Part shown: positions 9,053 through 17,238 of the stretch, one piece after another
Numbering within the stretch: position 1 is the first letter of the stretch
Layout of the letters: each line of letters starts with the position of its first letter
Source of the DNA: Chloroflexota bacterium
Lineage (GTDB): Bacteria > Chloroflexota > Chloroflexia > Chloroflexales > Herpetosiphonaceae
DNA length: 64,000 nt
Direction: 5' to 3'
Assembly (NCBI GenBank): GCA_020161265.1
Contig: JAIUOC010000007.1
Span: 347,793 to 411,792, forward strand
Made by a program: the position numbers and the translations under genes
Notes under the pieces: model-generated
Seen by the model: the letters and a program-made list of their open reading frames with translations, nothing else
Told to the model about the DNA's origin: nothing
Database searches by the model: none

Positions 9053-9517
9053 ATGTCCAATCCACAACACATGGCCCCTAGTGGCGATGAAGAACGGGTG
9101 ATTGAACTCCACTTGCCAAGTCGGCTGGGGTACGAGAAAGTCGCCATGGATACCGCCAGTGCGATGGCGAAACGGATGGGCTTCTCTCATGATCGCGTTG
9201 AATCGCTCCGCACTGCGGTCAGCGAAGCAGTGACGAATGCAATTGAACATGGCAATCAACACGATTCAGCAATGAAAGTCGTGGTGGTCTTTACTGGCAG
9301 CGATGACGGGTTGATTGTTGATGTGGCTGATCAAGGGCGCAAGCTGCTTGATCATACCATCACTGAGCGTACACCCGACATCCACCAAGTATTGCATAGC
9401 GACGATAAAGGTGGTTGGGGAATCTGGTTAATTAAAGAACTGATGGATGAAGTCCAGTTTTCGGTCGCTCCATCAGGTGGCAATAAATTACGGATGGTTA
9501 TCCACCTAGATCGTTGA
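9053..9517 (+). CDS. RsbW/SpoIIAB-like serine-protein kinase (anti-sigma factor), copy 1
   Basis: A 154-residue GHKL ATPase of the anti-sigma factor kinase type. It shows the N box (EAVTNAIEHGNQ), a G1 box (DVADQG) and a G2-like GGWGIWLIKELMD, in the order and spacing of RsbW and SpoIIAB. Such proteins hold a sigma factor and phosphorylate a serine on a STAS antagonist; phosphorylation controls which partner is bound. A STAS protein is encoded two genes downstream at 10023, supporting partner switching. GTGAGG stands about 7 nt before the ATG. It is a clear paralogue of the next gene (shared LGYEKVA, RVESLRTAVSEA, IEHGNQ). No sigma factor gene is in the window, so the target is unknown. Confidence 0.85.
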   Translation: MSNPQHMAPSGDEERVIELHLPSRLGYEKVAMDTASAMAKRMGFSHDRVESLRTAVSEAVTNAIEHGNQHDSAMKVVVVFTGSDDGLIVDVADQGRKLLDHTITERTPDIHQVLHSDDKGGWGIWLIKELMDEVQFSVAPSGGNKLRMVIHLDR

Positions 9518-9527
9518 GTTGAAGAAC

Positions 9528-9992
9528 ATGGCGCAAACCCAAGCCACCATCGAACTGATATTTCCCAGCCAGCTTGGCTATGAAAAAATCGCCCGTGAAG
9601 CAATTGGTACGCTCGCACGGAATATGGGGTTTGACCCAGAGCGCGTTGAGGATTTACGCACGGCACTAAGCGAGGCCTGTATCAACGCCATCGAGCATGG
9701 CAATCAGCGCCAAGTCCAACGCCGAATTCATATCACCTGCACGATTTCTCGCAATCGGCTGGTGCTGGTTATTAGCGATGAAGGTCTTCGTTTTCACCCC
9801 TCCCAAGAGATCGAAGCAGCAACCATCGAGCAAAAACTTGCTGGGCTGGCATCGGCGCGAGGGATGGGCTTAATGCTCATTGAACAGCTTGTTGATGAGT
9901 GCGGCTTTCTACCGTCGCGTCCCGGACAAGGTAATCGTTTTCGATTAGCAATGTATAATCCACCACGACGGCATGGATCAGCCTCAGCCTAG
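9528..9992 (+). CDS. RsbW/SpoIIAB-like serine-protein kinase (anti-sigma factor), copy 2
   Basis: A 154-residue paralogue of the preceding gene. Motifs are LGYEKIAREA, RVEDLRTALSEACINAIEHGN (N box), VISDEG (G1) and ARGMGLMLIEQLVDE (G2). Both proteins have the same length, pointing to local duplication. I chose ATG 9528, 11 nt after the previous stop, since the start aligns with its paralogue; a TTG nine bases upstream is in frame. The ribosome site is weak (GAAG), consistent with coupling to the gene before it. Having two kinases and one STAS protein may allow two inputs or a heterodimer; this is inference. Confidence 0.82.
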   Translation: MAQTQATIELIFPSQLGYEKIAREAIGTLARNMGFDPERVEDLRTALSEACINAIEHGNQRQVQRRIHITCTISRNRLVLVISDEGLRFHPSQEIEAATIEQKLAGLASARGMGLMLIEQLVDECGFLPSRPGQGNRFRLAMYNPPRRHGSASA

Positions 9993-10022
9993 CGCGATCC
10001 TTGGTCAAGGAGTTTTGGACCT

Positions 10023-10406
10023 ATGATTGACGATGAATTGAAAGTTACGACCCGTCAACGCGACGGGATTTGGATTATTGACCTCGAAGGTGATGTAACC
10101 ACATTTGCCGAAGAGGCCATTACGGGGGCATACGAAGGCGTTACCAAAGAGGGCGCTAAGTATATTATTATCAACTCGCGCCAAAGCGATTATATCAACA
10201 GCGCGGGGATTGCTATTTTAATCGGGGTTGTAACTGAGGTCAATCGTCAAGCTCAAAAGCTGGCAATTAGCGGCCTTAGCCCGCACTTCCAAAAGATTTT
10301 CCGCATGGTCGGCCTCGCCCAATATGCCGATATCTTCGCCACCGAAGAGGAAGCTATCGCGGCCATGCAACGCCATCAACAAGCTGCCGTCGAATCGGCA
10401 CAGTAA
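10023..10406 (+). CDS. STAS-domain anti-sigma factor antagonist
   Basis: A 127-residue single STAS domain of the SpoIIAA/RsbV type. The key segment DYINSAGIAILIG places the phosphorylatable serine at residue 60, within the family consensus (D-S-x-G-x-x-x-L), and GLSPHFQKIFRMVGL is the usual later helix. Unphosphorylated, such a protein would bind one or both upstream kinases and release their sigma factor. AAGGAG lies 10 nt before the ATG, stronger than the site before copy 2, so the antagonist may be made in excess of the kinases. It closes the operon; a bidirectional terminator follows. Confidence 0.85.
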   Translation: MIDDELKVTTRQRDGIWIIDLEGDVTTFAEEAITGAYEGVTKEGAKYIIINSRQSDYINSAGIAILIGVVTEVNRQAQKLAISGLSPHFQKIFRMVGLAQYADIFATEEEAIAAMQRHQQAAVESAQ

Positions 10407-10423
10407 TTCAGATTCTCAAAGTA

Positions 10424-10454
10424 CAGCGCCGTTGGAATTACTCCAACGGCGCTG
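10424..10454. terminator. Bidirectional terminator between the STAS gene and lon
   Basis: CAGCGCCGTTGGA at 10424-10436 and its exact complement at 10442-10454 form a 13-bp stem over a 5-nt loop, followed by TTTGTGTTT on the plus side. It lies between two convergent genes. Confidence 0.85.
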
Positions 10455-10461
10455 TTTGTGT

Positions 10462-12909
10462 TTAATGCACCAGCACTTCAACATCTGATTGGAATAAGTT
10501 TGGCATCACCGCTGATTCAGGCACGCTGACTGGTGCTTCGCTTGCTTCAGCTCGCAAAGCTAGTTCAATCACTTGCCCTACATGCTCCACGCCATGGAAT
10601 TGCACCTCAGCCAACACATCCGCTGGAATCTCATCCAAATCGGCCAGATTGCGCTGCGGCAAAATAATCGTGCGAATGCCAGCGCGATGGGCTGCCAAAA
10701 CTTTTTCGCGCACCCCACCAATTGGCAAGACTTTACCGCGCAAGGTAATTTCGCCCGTCATCGCCACATCGTCGCGTAATACCCGACCAGTCAAGAGCGA
10801 AACCAAGGCAGTCGCCATGGCAATCCCCGCCGATGGGCCATCTTTGGGCTGAGCACCAGCCGGAACATGCACATGCAAATCGTAATGCTGGGCAAAATTC
10901 GGATCGATGCCATAGGCTTCGCCTTCAGCCCGCACCCAACTCAGCGCTGCCCGTGCCGATTCTTTCATCACATCGCCAAGCTGACCACTCAAGGCAAAGT
11001 TGCCGCGTCCGCTCATTTTGGTCGCTTCGATGAAGATGATATCGCCGCCAACTGGAGTCCAAACCAAGCCTGTAACAATCCCAGGTCGATCGGTACGCTC
11101 GTGAATCTCCGAGAAGTAACGACGTTTGCCCAAATATTCGCGAGTTTTAGCTGGGTCGAGCACAATTGGTGTAGCTGAACCAAGCGCAACTTGGCGGGCT
11201 GCCTTGCGCATCAATGTGCCAATTTGTTGCTCCAAGTTCCGCACTCCAGCTTCACGAGTGTATTCTTCAATCGCCACCAATAAGGCTTCATGATCAATTT
11301 CTACCTCATTTGGCGCTAGGCTATGTTGCTCACGTTGTTCGGGCACCAAATAACGGCTGGCAATTTCATACTTTTCACGCATGGTATAGCTACCAAGCTG
11401 AATAATCTCCAAGCGATCGCGTAATGGCGCTGGGATGGTTTGTAAGGTATTGGCGGTCGCAATAAACATCACCGGCGATAAATCCCACGCCACATCTAAA
11501 TAATGATCGCGGAAATTGGTATTTTGGGCTGGATCAAGCACCTCAAGCATGGCCGAGGTTGGGTCGCCACGATGATCTGAACTCAATTTATCGATTTCGT
11601 CGAGCAAAACAACCGGATTATTCACGCCACTCCGCCGAATCGCTTGGATCAAACTGCCAGGCATTGCGCCGATGTAGGTGCGGCGATGGCCGCGAATTTC
11701 AGCCTCGTCGTGCACCCCACCCAACGACAAACGCACAAACTCGCGATTCATGGCTTTGGCAATCGAGCGGCCAAGGCTGGTTTTGCCCACACCTGGAGGG
11801 CCAACGAAACAGAGAATCGCCCCACGCCCAGGATCACGCTCCGGCGAGCGTTTGCGGCGTAGCTCGCGCACCGCTAAATAATCCAAAATCCGCTCTTTGA
11901 TTTCGTCCAATCCATAATGATCAGCATCGAGAACTTCGGTAGCCTGCGCCACATCAATCGTGTCGTCGCTGCGTTTTTGCCATGGCAAAGCAATCAGGGT
12001 TTCCAAGTAGCCGCGAATCACGCTATATTCGGCAGCAGCCGTCGGCATTTGGCGCAACCGATCAAGCTCGCGCATGGCTTGCTGATAAGCCTCGGTGCTC
12101 ATGCCAGCCGCCTCAATTTGCTCGGCTAAACGATCAACCTCAACCTCTTGTTCATTATTTTCGCCCAACTCCTTGCGAATTGCTTTGAGTTGTTCACGCA
12201 ACACATATTCGCGCTGCGATTTACTCATTTCATCTTGCACCTGCGATTGAATTTGCTGGCCAATTTGCAACACATTTAATTCGCGGGTCAGCACTTCGTT
12301 CAATTTGAGCAATTTTTGCTTGATGCTTGGTTCAGCCAGCACCGCTTGACGATCGGTTACGCTCATGCGGGCATACGAAGCCACCAAATAGGCCAAACGC
12401 CGTGGATCTTCTTCACTCAACACCGAATTCAGCAATTCAGTTGGAAATTGCGGAATCAAGGGGGCAATTTGGCTGGCAATCGTGCCAATCGAACGCATCA
12501 ACGCGGTTACTTCAAGCTGCTCGTTCTCAGCCAGTGCATCGGGCACAACCCGAATTTTGGCGCGATAATAGGGTTCGGTTTGAATAATTTCCACAATCTC
12601 AATGCGTTCAAGCACCTGCATCGCCACTCGCAGCGTGCCATCGGGCAATTTCATTAATTTATGCACAACCGCAGCACTGCCCAATTGATAAAAATCATCG
12701 GGCTGGACAGGGCTAGGCCGTTCATCTTCATTTTTCAACGCCATCAAACCCACAATCCTTTGACCAGCCATCAGATCGTCAATCAAACGGATCGACTCAG
12801 GCTGACCAATGGCCAATGGCATAATCGTTTGGGGATAGGCGACAGTTCCCAATAACGGCAAAATCGCGATTTCATCTGGAATCGTGGTCGTTCGTTCAAC
12901 TTCTGACAT
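10462..12909 (-). CDS. lon: ATP-dependent protease Lon (LonA)
   Basis: An 815-residue LonA protease of normal length. Residues about 12-210 form the LON substrate-binding domain (IAILPLLGTVAYP at the start), followed by a coiled linker. The AAA+ module shows Walker A GPPGVGKTS (Lys about 376) and Walker B VVLLDEIDKL. The protease domain has KDGPSAGIAMATA with the catalytic serine near residue 693, and IGGVREKVLAAHR with the catalytic lysine near 736. It degrades misfolded and regulatory proteins in the cytoplasm. The gene lies 29 nt downstream of hsp20 on the same strand, so both are probably expressed together under heat stress. The acidic/valine tail after about residue 790 is not conserved. 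Confidence 0.97.
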   Translation of the reverse strand: MSEVERTTTIPDEIAILPLLGTVAYPQTIMPLAIGQPESIRLIDDLMAGQRIVGLMALKNEDERPSPVQPDDFYQLGSAAVVHKLMKLPDGTLRVAMQVLERIEIVEIIQTEPYYRAKIRVVPDALAENEQLEVTALMRSIGTIASQIAPLIPQFPTELLNSVLSEEDPRRLAYLVASYARMSVTDRQAVLAEPSIKQKLLKLNEVLTRELNVLQIGQQIQSQVQDEMSKSQREYVLREQLKAIRKELGENNEQEVEVDRLAEQIEAAGMSTEAYQQAMRELDRLRQMPTAAAEYSVIRGYLETLIALPWQKRSDDTIDVAQATEVLDADHYGLDEIKERILDYLAVRELRRKRSPERDPGRGAILCFVGPPGVGKTSLGRSIAKAMNREFVRLSLGGVHDEAEIRGHRRTYIGAMPGSLIQAIRRSGVNNPVVLLDEIDKLSSDHRGDPTSAMLEVLDPAQNTNFRDHYLDVAWDLSPVMFIATANTLQTIPAPLRDRLEIIQLGSYTMREKYEIASRYLVPEQREQHSLAPNEVEIDHEALLVAIEEYTREAGVRNLEQQIGTLMRKAARQVALGSATPIVLDPAKTREYLGKRRYFSEIHERTDRPGIVTGLVWTPVGGDIIFIEATKMSGRGNFALSGQLGDVMKESARAALSWVRAEGEAYGIDPNFAQHYDLHVHVPAGAQPKDGPSAGIAMATALVSLLTGRVLRDDVAMTGEITLRGKVLPIGGVREKVLAAHRAGIRTIILPQRNLADLDEIPADVLAEVQFHGVEHVGQVIELALRAEASEAPVSVPESAVMPNLFQSDVEVLVH

Positions 12910-12938
12910 ACAAAACCCCTTGTTAGCACCAATGTAAT

Positions 12939-13391
12939 TTAGACGTTGGTTTGTTCAATCGAGATCCGCCGTGGTTCGGTTTGGGCTGGATGACGCTTGG
13001 GCAGCGCGATCAGCAACATTCCATCATCATAACGAGCGCTAATCGCTGCTTCGTCAATTGGCGCACGGATGGCAAACTCTAGCTCAAAATGACCATAGTT
13101 AATTCCCAATTCGTGAATATGCACGCCATGGTTGGGGCAATGCTCTTCACGCTGGCCACTAACATACAAGACACTATCGTGCAAGGTCACTTCGATTGCT
13201 GCATCGCGCATGCCTGCCAACTCGACCTTAATTACAAATTGCTCGGCATACTCATGGACATCAGCATGTGGTCGCCAAATCAAGGCACGGGCGTTGCTGC
13301 TCCGCGGCCATGGAGTTTGCCAATCGCGTTCAAAGGCGCTGCCTTGGGTGTGGAGGCGCGGCAATTGGCGCACCACAAGAAACTTAGCCAT
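12939..13391 (-). CDS. Small heat shock protein, Hsp20/alpha-crystallin family
   Basis: A 150-residue Hsp20. ATG 13391 is preceded by GGAGG at 8 nt, so the longer frame beginning at 13433 is rejected. The alpha-crystallin domain spans about residues 40-135: VIKVELAGMRDAAIEVTLHDSVLYVSGQ begins it, and ARYDDGMLLIALPK is the family's A-x-x-x-x-G-x-L signature. Such proteins are ATP-independent holdases that form oligomers and keep denaturing proteins refoldable. The C-terminal tail has RRISIE, an I-x-I-like element used for oligomer contacts. It lies directly upstream of lon. The leader region contains a short inverted repeat (CACTAC at 13436-13441, GTAGTG at 13454-13459) that could be an operator but is not a CIRCE element. 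Confidence 0.92.
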   Translation of the reverse strand: MAKFLVVRQLPRLHTQGSAFERDWQTPWPRSSNARALIWRPHADVHEYAEQFVIKVELAGMRDAAIEVTLHDSVLYVSGQREEHCPNHGVHIHELGINYGHFELEFAIRAPIDEAAISARYDDGMLLIALPKRHPAQTEPRRISIEQTNV

Positions 13392-13484
13392 CGAATTTGA
13401 ACCTCCACTAAAAAAAACTGCTAGAAAAAGCATAGCACTACTCCATTAACAGCGTAGTGACGCTGCGTTGGTAAAGTGTTAATC

Positions 13485-13512
13485 TTGTAATCCCATCGTG
13501 AAGGTCTATAAT
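13485..13512 (+). promoter_or_regulatory. Promoter of the GNAT-PARG operon
   Basis: TTGTAA at 13485-13490, a 16-nt spacer and a perfect TATAAT at 13507-13512. The predicted start near 13519 leaves a leader of about 40 nt containing AAGGACAGG before the ATG at 13559. Confidence 0.6.
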
Positions 13513-13558
13513 TTATGCAGCGGCAGACCTTTATCGCACACAAAGGACAGGCATTTTC

Positions 13559-14341
13559 ATGACTTGGCAGGTTGATTTCACACCTTCAGACCACACCTTG
13601 CACGAATTACTGCGCCAAAATCGCCTTGAATCAGCCTATGCATTGGGAGATTTACAACCACCCTTCCGCGAACGCTCACAATTCAGTTTGGCCCAAAATG
13701 GCTCAAACTGGGCGATTTTGCTCTGGTATCGTGCTAGCACCTTTACTGCATTGTTGCCTTTTGGTGATGCTCAAGGCATAAAAACGATCTTAGAATCCAA
13801 AAGCGAGTGGCCCAAAGCCTGCATTGTGGCGAATATGGACGATCAGTATCGTCAAGTGTTAGGCCAACGTTATCGCTTTAGCAACGAACAACCAATGATT
13901 CGGATTGCGATTGAAGCTGGTCAACTTCACGATCAGCCCAATGGCACGCAAATCGAGCAGCTTGAAGATCAACATTTGGGCGAGCTTTCGGCTTTTTATA
14001 CCATGAATGATGTACCCACATTTAGCCCTGATCAGTTGCATAACGGCTTATACTATTGCGTGCGACGGCATGGGGCGCTCGTTGCGGTTGGCGGAACCCA
14101 TCTGATCAATCAGCGGGATCAGCTGGCGACGATTGGCAATGTCTATACCGATCCAGCCTTGCGCGGCAATGGCTATGTGCGCACGATCATCGCCAAACTA
14201 ACCCAAAGTTTGTTTGATCAAGGCTGTACTAGCCTGATTCACGATGTCAAAAGCAACGATTTTGCCACCCGCCAAATCTATGAGCCGCTTGGCTATCGTC
14301 AAGTTGGCAGTTTTTGGGAAGGAACCGCACGGTTACGATGA
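13559..14341 (+). CDS. GNAT family N-acetyltransferase
   Basis: A 260-residue protein with an acetyltransferase domain in the C-terminal half. The strand-turn-helix GNVYTDPALRGNGYVRTIIAKLTQSLFDQG contains the acetyl-CoA pyrophosphate loop (R-G-N-G-Y, the family's Q/R-x-x-G-x-G/A region), and NDFATRQIYEPLGYRQVGSF is the usual final helix and strand. The N-terminal about 130 residues look like a degenerate second GNAT repeat, as in FR47-like proteins. The acceptor cannot be inferred. The stop overlaps the start of the next gene (ATGA at 14338-14341), implying translational coupling with the PARG-like enzyme and possibly a shared process. Confidence 0.82.
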   Translation: MTWQVDFTPSDHTLHELLRQNRLESAYALGDLQPPFRERSQFSLAQNGSNWAILLWYRASTFTALLPFGDAQGIKTILESKSEWPKACIVANMDDQYRQVLGQRYRFSNEQPMIRIAIEAGQLHDQPNGTQIEQLEDQHLGELSAFYTMNDVPTFSPDQLHNGLYYCVRRHGALVAVGGTHLINQRDQLATIGNVYTDPALRGNGYVRTIIAKLTQSLFDQGCTSLIHDVKSNDFATRQIYEPLGYRQVGSFWEGTARLR

Positions 14342-15153
14342 AACGCGAAGAACGTAAAATTATTGCCCAACGCACCCTCGATGCGCTAGCCGAGGGTGGT
14401 TATGTTAACTCGGCAGGTCAAGCGGCTGATATTCGGGCTGCCCAACATGCCGCCGAACAAGCCAGCACGATCATCTGGCCTGATACAGCCTTGGCGGCGG
14501 CCCGCAACGCCAACCAACAACCAAGCATTAGCGTGTATGCTGCCACAACTTTAGCAGCAGCCCAAAGCCATGCCCAAACTGGTCAACGGGTGGCAATCTT
14601 AAATTTTGCTTCGGCCAAAAATCCAGGTGGTGGTTTTTTAGGTGGTAGCCAAGCCCAAGAGGAAAGCATCGCCCGTTCGTCGGGCTTGTATCCATGTTTA
14701 ACTCGTTGTAGTGAGTTTTACCGCTTTCACAAGCAGCAAAATAATCTACTGTATTCCGACGCGCTGATTTGGTCGCCCCAAGTGCCAGTGCTCTGCGACG
14801 ATGCAGGCAATTGGCTTGAGCAACCATATTTGGTCGATGTGGTGACGATGGCGGCGGTCAATGCGGGGGCGATTCGCCAAAACCATACCGGCCAAAGTAG
14901 CGAGGTTGAGCCAGCCATGCGCCAACGCATGCAACGGTTACTAGCATTTTGCGCCAGCCAACCAATCGAACGCCTCATTTTGGGGGCTTGGGGCTGCGGG
15001 GTCTTTGGCAATGATCCAGCAATGATTGCCAAGTTGTTCAAAGCGGTTATCGGGCAACAAACCTGGCCGTTTACCCAAATTGATTTTGCAATTTACGACC
15101 CAAGCCCGCGCCGTGCCACCGTCGCACTATTTGCCGATATTTTACAAGCCTAA
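14338..15153 (+). CDS. Microbial-type poly(ADP-ribose) glycohydrolase (TIGR02452 family)
   Basis: A 271-residue protein of the bacterial-type PARG family (macrodomain-like fold). It carries NFASAKNPGGGFLGGSQAQEESIARSS, which includes the GGG-x(6-8)-QEE catalytic signature, with Q107, E108 and E109 by this start; the second Glu is expected to be catalytic. Also present are the N-terminal helix typical of the family and the late segment ILGAWGCGVFGNDP. PARG hydrolyses ribose-ribose bonds in poly(ADP-ribose). The ATG overlaps the previous stop; a start 24 nt earlier is less likely. No poly(ADP-ribose) polymerase is in the window. The length fits the family. Confidence 0.9.
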   Translation: MKREERKIIAQRTLDALAEGGYVNSAGQAADIRAAQHAAEQASTIIWPDTALAAARNANQQPSISVYAATTLAAAQSHAQTGQRVAILNFASAKNPGGGFLGGSQAQEESIARSSGLYPCLTRCSEFYRFHKQQNNLLYSDALIWSPQVPVLCDDAGNWLEQPYLVDVVTMAAVNAGAIRQNHTGQSSEVEPAMRQRMQRLLAFCASQPIERLILGAWGCGVFGNDPAMIAKLFKAVIGQQTWPFTQIDFAIYDPSPRRATVALFADILQA

Positions 15154-15154
15154 A

Positions 15155-15251
15155 AAATGCCCTTGGTTTGAGCAATTCGATGAGGAGCGAGCAAGGTGGT
15201 TACGCCAAACGCGCAACAGGCAAGCATCAAACGACTCAACCAAGGGCATTT
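15155..15251. terminator. Long-stem bidirectional terminator with a 62-nt loop
   Basis: AAATGCCCTTGGTTTGAG at 15155-15172 pairs with 15235-15251 over 17 bp with one bulge. It lies between the convergent PARG and V4R-like genes, starting directly after the PARG stop. The long loop could fold further. The stem ends in A/T tracts on both sides. Confidence 0.65.
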
Positions 15252-15253
15252 GT

Positions 15254-15826
15254 TTAAAGTTCCGTCCAGCGAATATCAAACACACAATAGGGATGGCCAT
15301 CACGCATACAGGGTTGGTGAGTGATTCGCACATCACGTGCCCCTAAACCTTGCAAAACCCCTTCCATCGCCGCCTGCTCGAACATACAATTGTACGGTTG
15401 TTGAACTTCGACCCGCGCATGATAGGCCGCGACAATCGTTGTGCGCCATTCACCGCTTGAGCCACGGGTTGCGGTGCGCCAAACATCGGGCATGGCCACC
15501 AACATCGAAGTTGGAGTCTTTAAGCCCATTTCATGAAACTGAACTGCAAGCGAATAATAAATGCCACGGCCAATTTCCATCATCAAGGCCGGATCACGAT
15601 TCTCAAAATAGTTAATCATGGTTTCAAACAGCTGGCCATGATACCATTTTTCAGGGTTCAGTTGATCGAGCACATTCAGGATTTCCGGCGGGCATTCATC
15701 GGCAGCAACCATTCCCAACATTAAATAGGCACTGCCTAAGCTTAATGGTTCACCCTCGCGGTGATCGATCCCAGGATCAGCAAATTCTTCCACCACTAAT
15801 GGGGCTGATCGCGCAAAGCGATGCAC
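15254..15826 (-). CDS. V4R-like small-molecule-binding protein
   Basis: About 190 residues. I start it at GTG 15826, which has GGAGG 4 nt upstream; the longer frame needs a TTG at 15847 without a ribosome site. The C-terminal half has the pattern of 4-vinyl-reductase-like (V4R) sensor domains: IGRGIYYSLAVQFHEMGLKTP, a central strand region, NCMFEQAAMEGVLQGLGA, and the terminal C-M-R-D-G-H-P-Y-C-V-F-D-I-R-W cysteine signature. V4R domains are related to haem-NO-binding folds and sense small ligands. No output domain is fused, so it may work through a partner protein. The assignment rests on pattern and order only. Confidence 0.55.
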   Translation of the reverse strand: MHRFARSAPLVVEEFADPGIDHREGEPLSLGSAYLMLGMVAADECPPEILNVLDQLNPEKWYHGQLFETMINYFENRDPALMMEIGRGIYYSLAVQFHEMGLKTPTSMLVAMPDVWRTATRGSSGEWRTTIVAAYHARVEVQQPYNCMFEQAAMEGVLQGLGARDVRITHQPCMRDGHPYCVFDIRWTEL

Positions 15827-15901
15827 ATGCCCTCCTTTACTCAACAAAACCTAGCTGGACACTCAACCTTCTCCTCACAATCAATGAGGCCTATTGTCAG
15901 G

Positions 15902-16411
15902 CTATTCTTGGCGGGGGTCAGGTAAGAGTTCATCACGAATTTGGACCTGATCGCCAACAATTGTGACCGGCAACTCACCAAGGCGCAACCGCCGACTCTC
16001 ACTAATTAATAATCCTCGTTCATCATACACCCGATCTGAGCATTGATCACGATAGGTTTGGTCGGATTGTTGATAAAGCACAATACAACCGCTTAAACTA
16101 TCCCAAGCCAAGAAGACGCGCCATTGATCGGCGCTCAAGCGCGTAACCAACAAAGGGTCATCGCTAACTTCAGGACGACTAACGATGGTTTCGGAGGCGA
16201 CCAGTTGCTTAACCGAAACCTGAATTGTTTGACCAATTGGAAATTGGCTGACTGGGCCAACGATATATTCACGTGGCGGCGGGCTGATGATATAGATAAA
16301 TAAAGCTCCACAAAACAGGGTTGCCAAGCTCATCACCACCATCAACAAGCGGGTCGCCCGTTTGCGCGAACGCTCAATTCGCTCAATTTCATAAGGATCA
16401 AGCATGCTCAT
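15902..16411 (-). CDS. Membrane-anchored protein with degenerate Rieske-like domain
   Basis: A 169-residue protein with one transmembrane helix (RLLMVVMSLATLFCGALFIYIIS, about residues 20-42) and an external domain. That domain reads like a Rieske-type beta fold (FLAWDSLSGCIVLYQQ, then YRDQCSDRVYDERGLL, RLRLGELPVTIVGDQVQI), but the C-x-H and C-x-x-H cluster ligands are not there; only single cysteines remain. It may therefore be structural rather than redox-active. The start overlaps the stop of the methyltransferase gene (ATGA), so the two are translationally coupled. GAGG lies 9 nt before the ATG. The Rieske comparison is my reading of spacing and could be wrong. Confidence 0.5.
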   Translation of the reverse strand: MSMLDPYEIERIERSRKRATRLLMVVMSLATLFCGALFIYIISPPPREYIVGPVSQFPIGQTIQVSVKQLVASETIVSRPEVSDDPLLVTRLSADQWRVFLAWDSLSGCIVLYQQSDQTYRDQCSDRVYDERGLLISESRRLRLGELPVTIVGDQVQIRDELLPDPRQE

Positions 16412-17166
16412 TGGGAAATTCCTCGTGCCACAATCAACATTCGTTCTGATTCGCTGGTGTATGGATCAAGCTCATACGAGCCATAAACTGCCTGCAACTC
16501 AAAGCCGCAACGGGCCAGCAGATGTTCGGCCTCGTAGCGATAAAGCCAGCGCATGCCAAAGGGTAGCACACAGCGTCGCACTTGGCCATCGGGCTGGATT
16601 TCATCGTAGCAGAACTGGACATGTTGATGCTGTGCCGCTAAATCAACGCTGCGATAGACAAATTTTTGCACCAAATTGCCATTACTCGCACGAAAACTTT
16701 TATCGAGTACCATCAAGCCATCAACCGCACTGAGTTGGCTTGGCTCAGGATTAAATAAATCGAGCAACAACAACCCATTGGGCTTGAGATGGCGATGGAT
16801 ACAGCGCAAAGCAGCGATTTGGGCTTGGGTGGTTTCCAAATGCATAAACGAATTGATCGCCACAAAAGCCATACCAAACTGCCGATCAAGATCAAAATTG
16901 GTTGCATCGGCAACCACAAATTCAAGCTGCTCCGCAACGTTTGCTGCTAATCCAGCAGCTTTAGCACGTTCGATCATGGCTGGAGCAATATCGATGCCCA
17001 CCACCTTGAGTTTAGCCTGCGCCAGCGGAATTGCCGCCCGCCCAGTCCCGCACATCACTTCTAAAATGCTGCCACCAGCCATCCGAGCATGCTCGCGGTA
17101 AAACAGCAGATCATCCTGAAAATCGCCATAATCGGCATCGTAATAGGGTACAAACTGATCAAACAT
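16408..17166 (-). CDS. Class I SAM-dependent methyltransferase
   Basis: A 252-residue Rossmann-fold methyltransferase. Motif I is ILEVMCGTGRAAIPLAQ (the SAM-binding glycine loop), followed by VVGIDIAPAMIERAKA with the acidic residue that binds the SAM ribose, the adenine-side segment FVVADATNFDL, and motif post-II GMAFVAINSFMHLET. The C-terminal part has beta-rich cap strands (VYRSVDLAAQHQHVQFCYDE). The substrate is unknown. It precedes and overlaps the membrane protein at 15902. A hairpin at 17188-17224 separates it from the upstream operon, so it probably has its own promoter in the narrow gap. Confidence 0.85.
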   Translation of the reverse strand: MFDQFVPYYDADYGDFQDDLLFYREHARMAGGSILEVMCGTGRAAIPLAQAKLKVVGIDIAPAMIERAKAAGLAANVAEQLEFVVADATNFDLDRQFGMAFVAINSFMHLETTQAQIAALRCIHRHLKPNGLLLLDLFNPEPSQLSAVDGLMVLDKSFRASNGNLVQKFVYRSVDLAAQHQHVQFCYDEIQPDGQVRRCVLPFGMRWLYRYEAEHLLARCGFELQAVYGSYELDPYTSESERMLIVARGISQ

Positions 17167-17187
17167 CCAAGTTCCTTACATAGCAAC

Positions 17188-17224
17188 GCCATGGTTGTGC
17201 AAACACCGCGCAGCGAACCATGGC
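17188..17224 (-). terminator. Hairpin ending the mvaD-sortase-TPR operon
   Basis: GCCATGGTT at 17188-17196 and AACCATGGC at 17216-17224 form a perfect 9-bp stem, 14 nt beyond the stop of the TPR gene. No clear U-tract follows, so it may be an attenuating or processing hairpin. Confidence 0.5.
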
Positions 17225-17238
17225 ATTACTGAGTTGAT

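Noticed and set aside
13436..13459. CIRCE element upstream of hsp20
   Set aside because: Only CACTAC/GTAGTG with 12-nt spacing is present; the TTAGCACTC consensus with 9-nt spacing is not matched.
15254..15847. TTG start at 15847 for the V4R-like gene
   Set aside because: The GTG at 15826 follows GGAGG, while the TTG has none.
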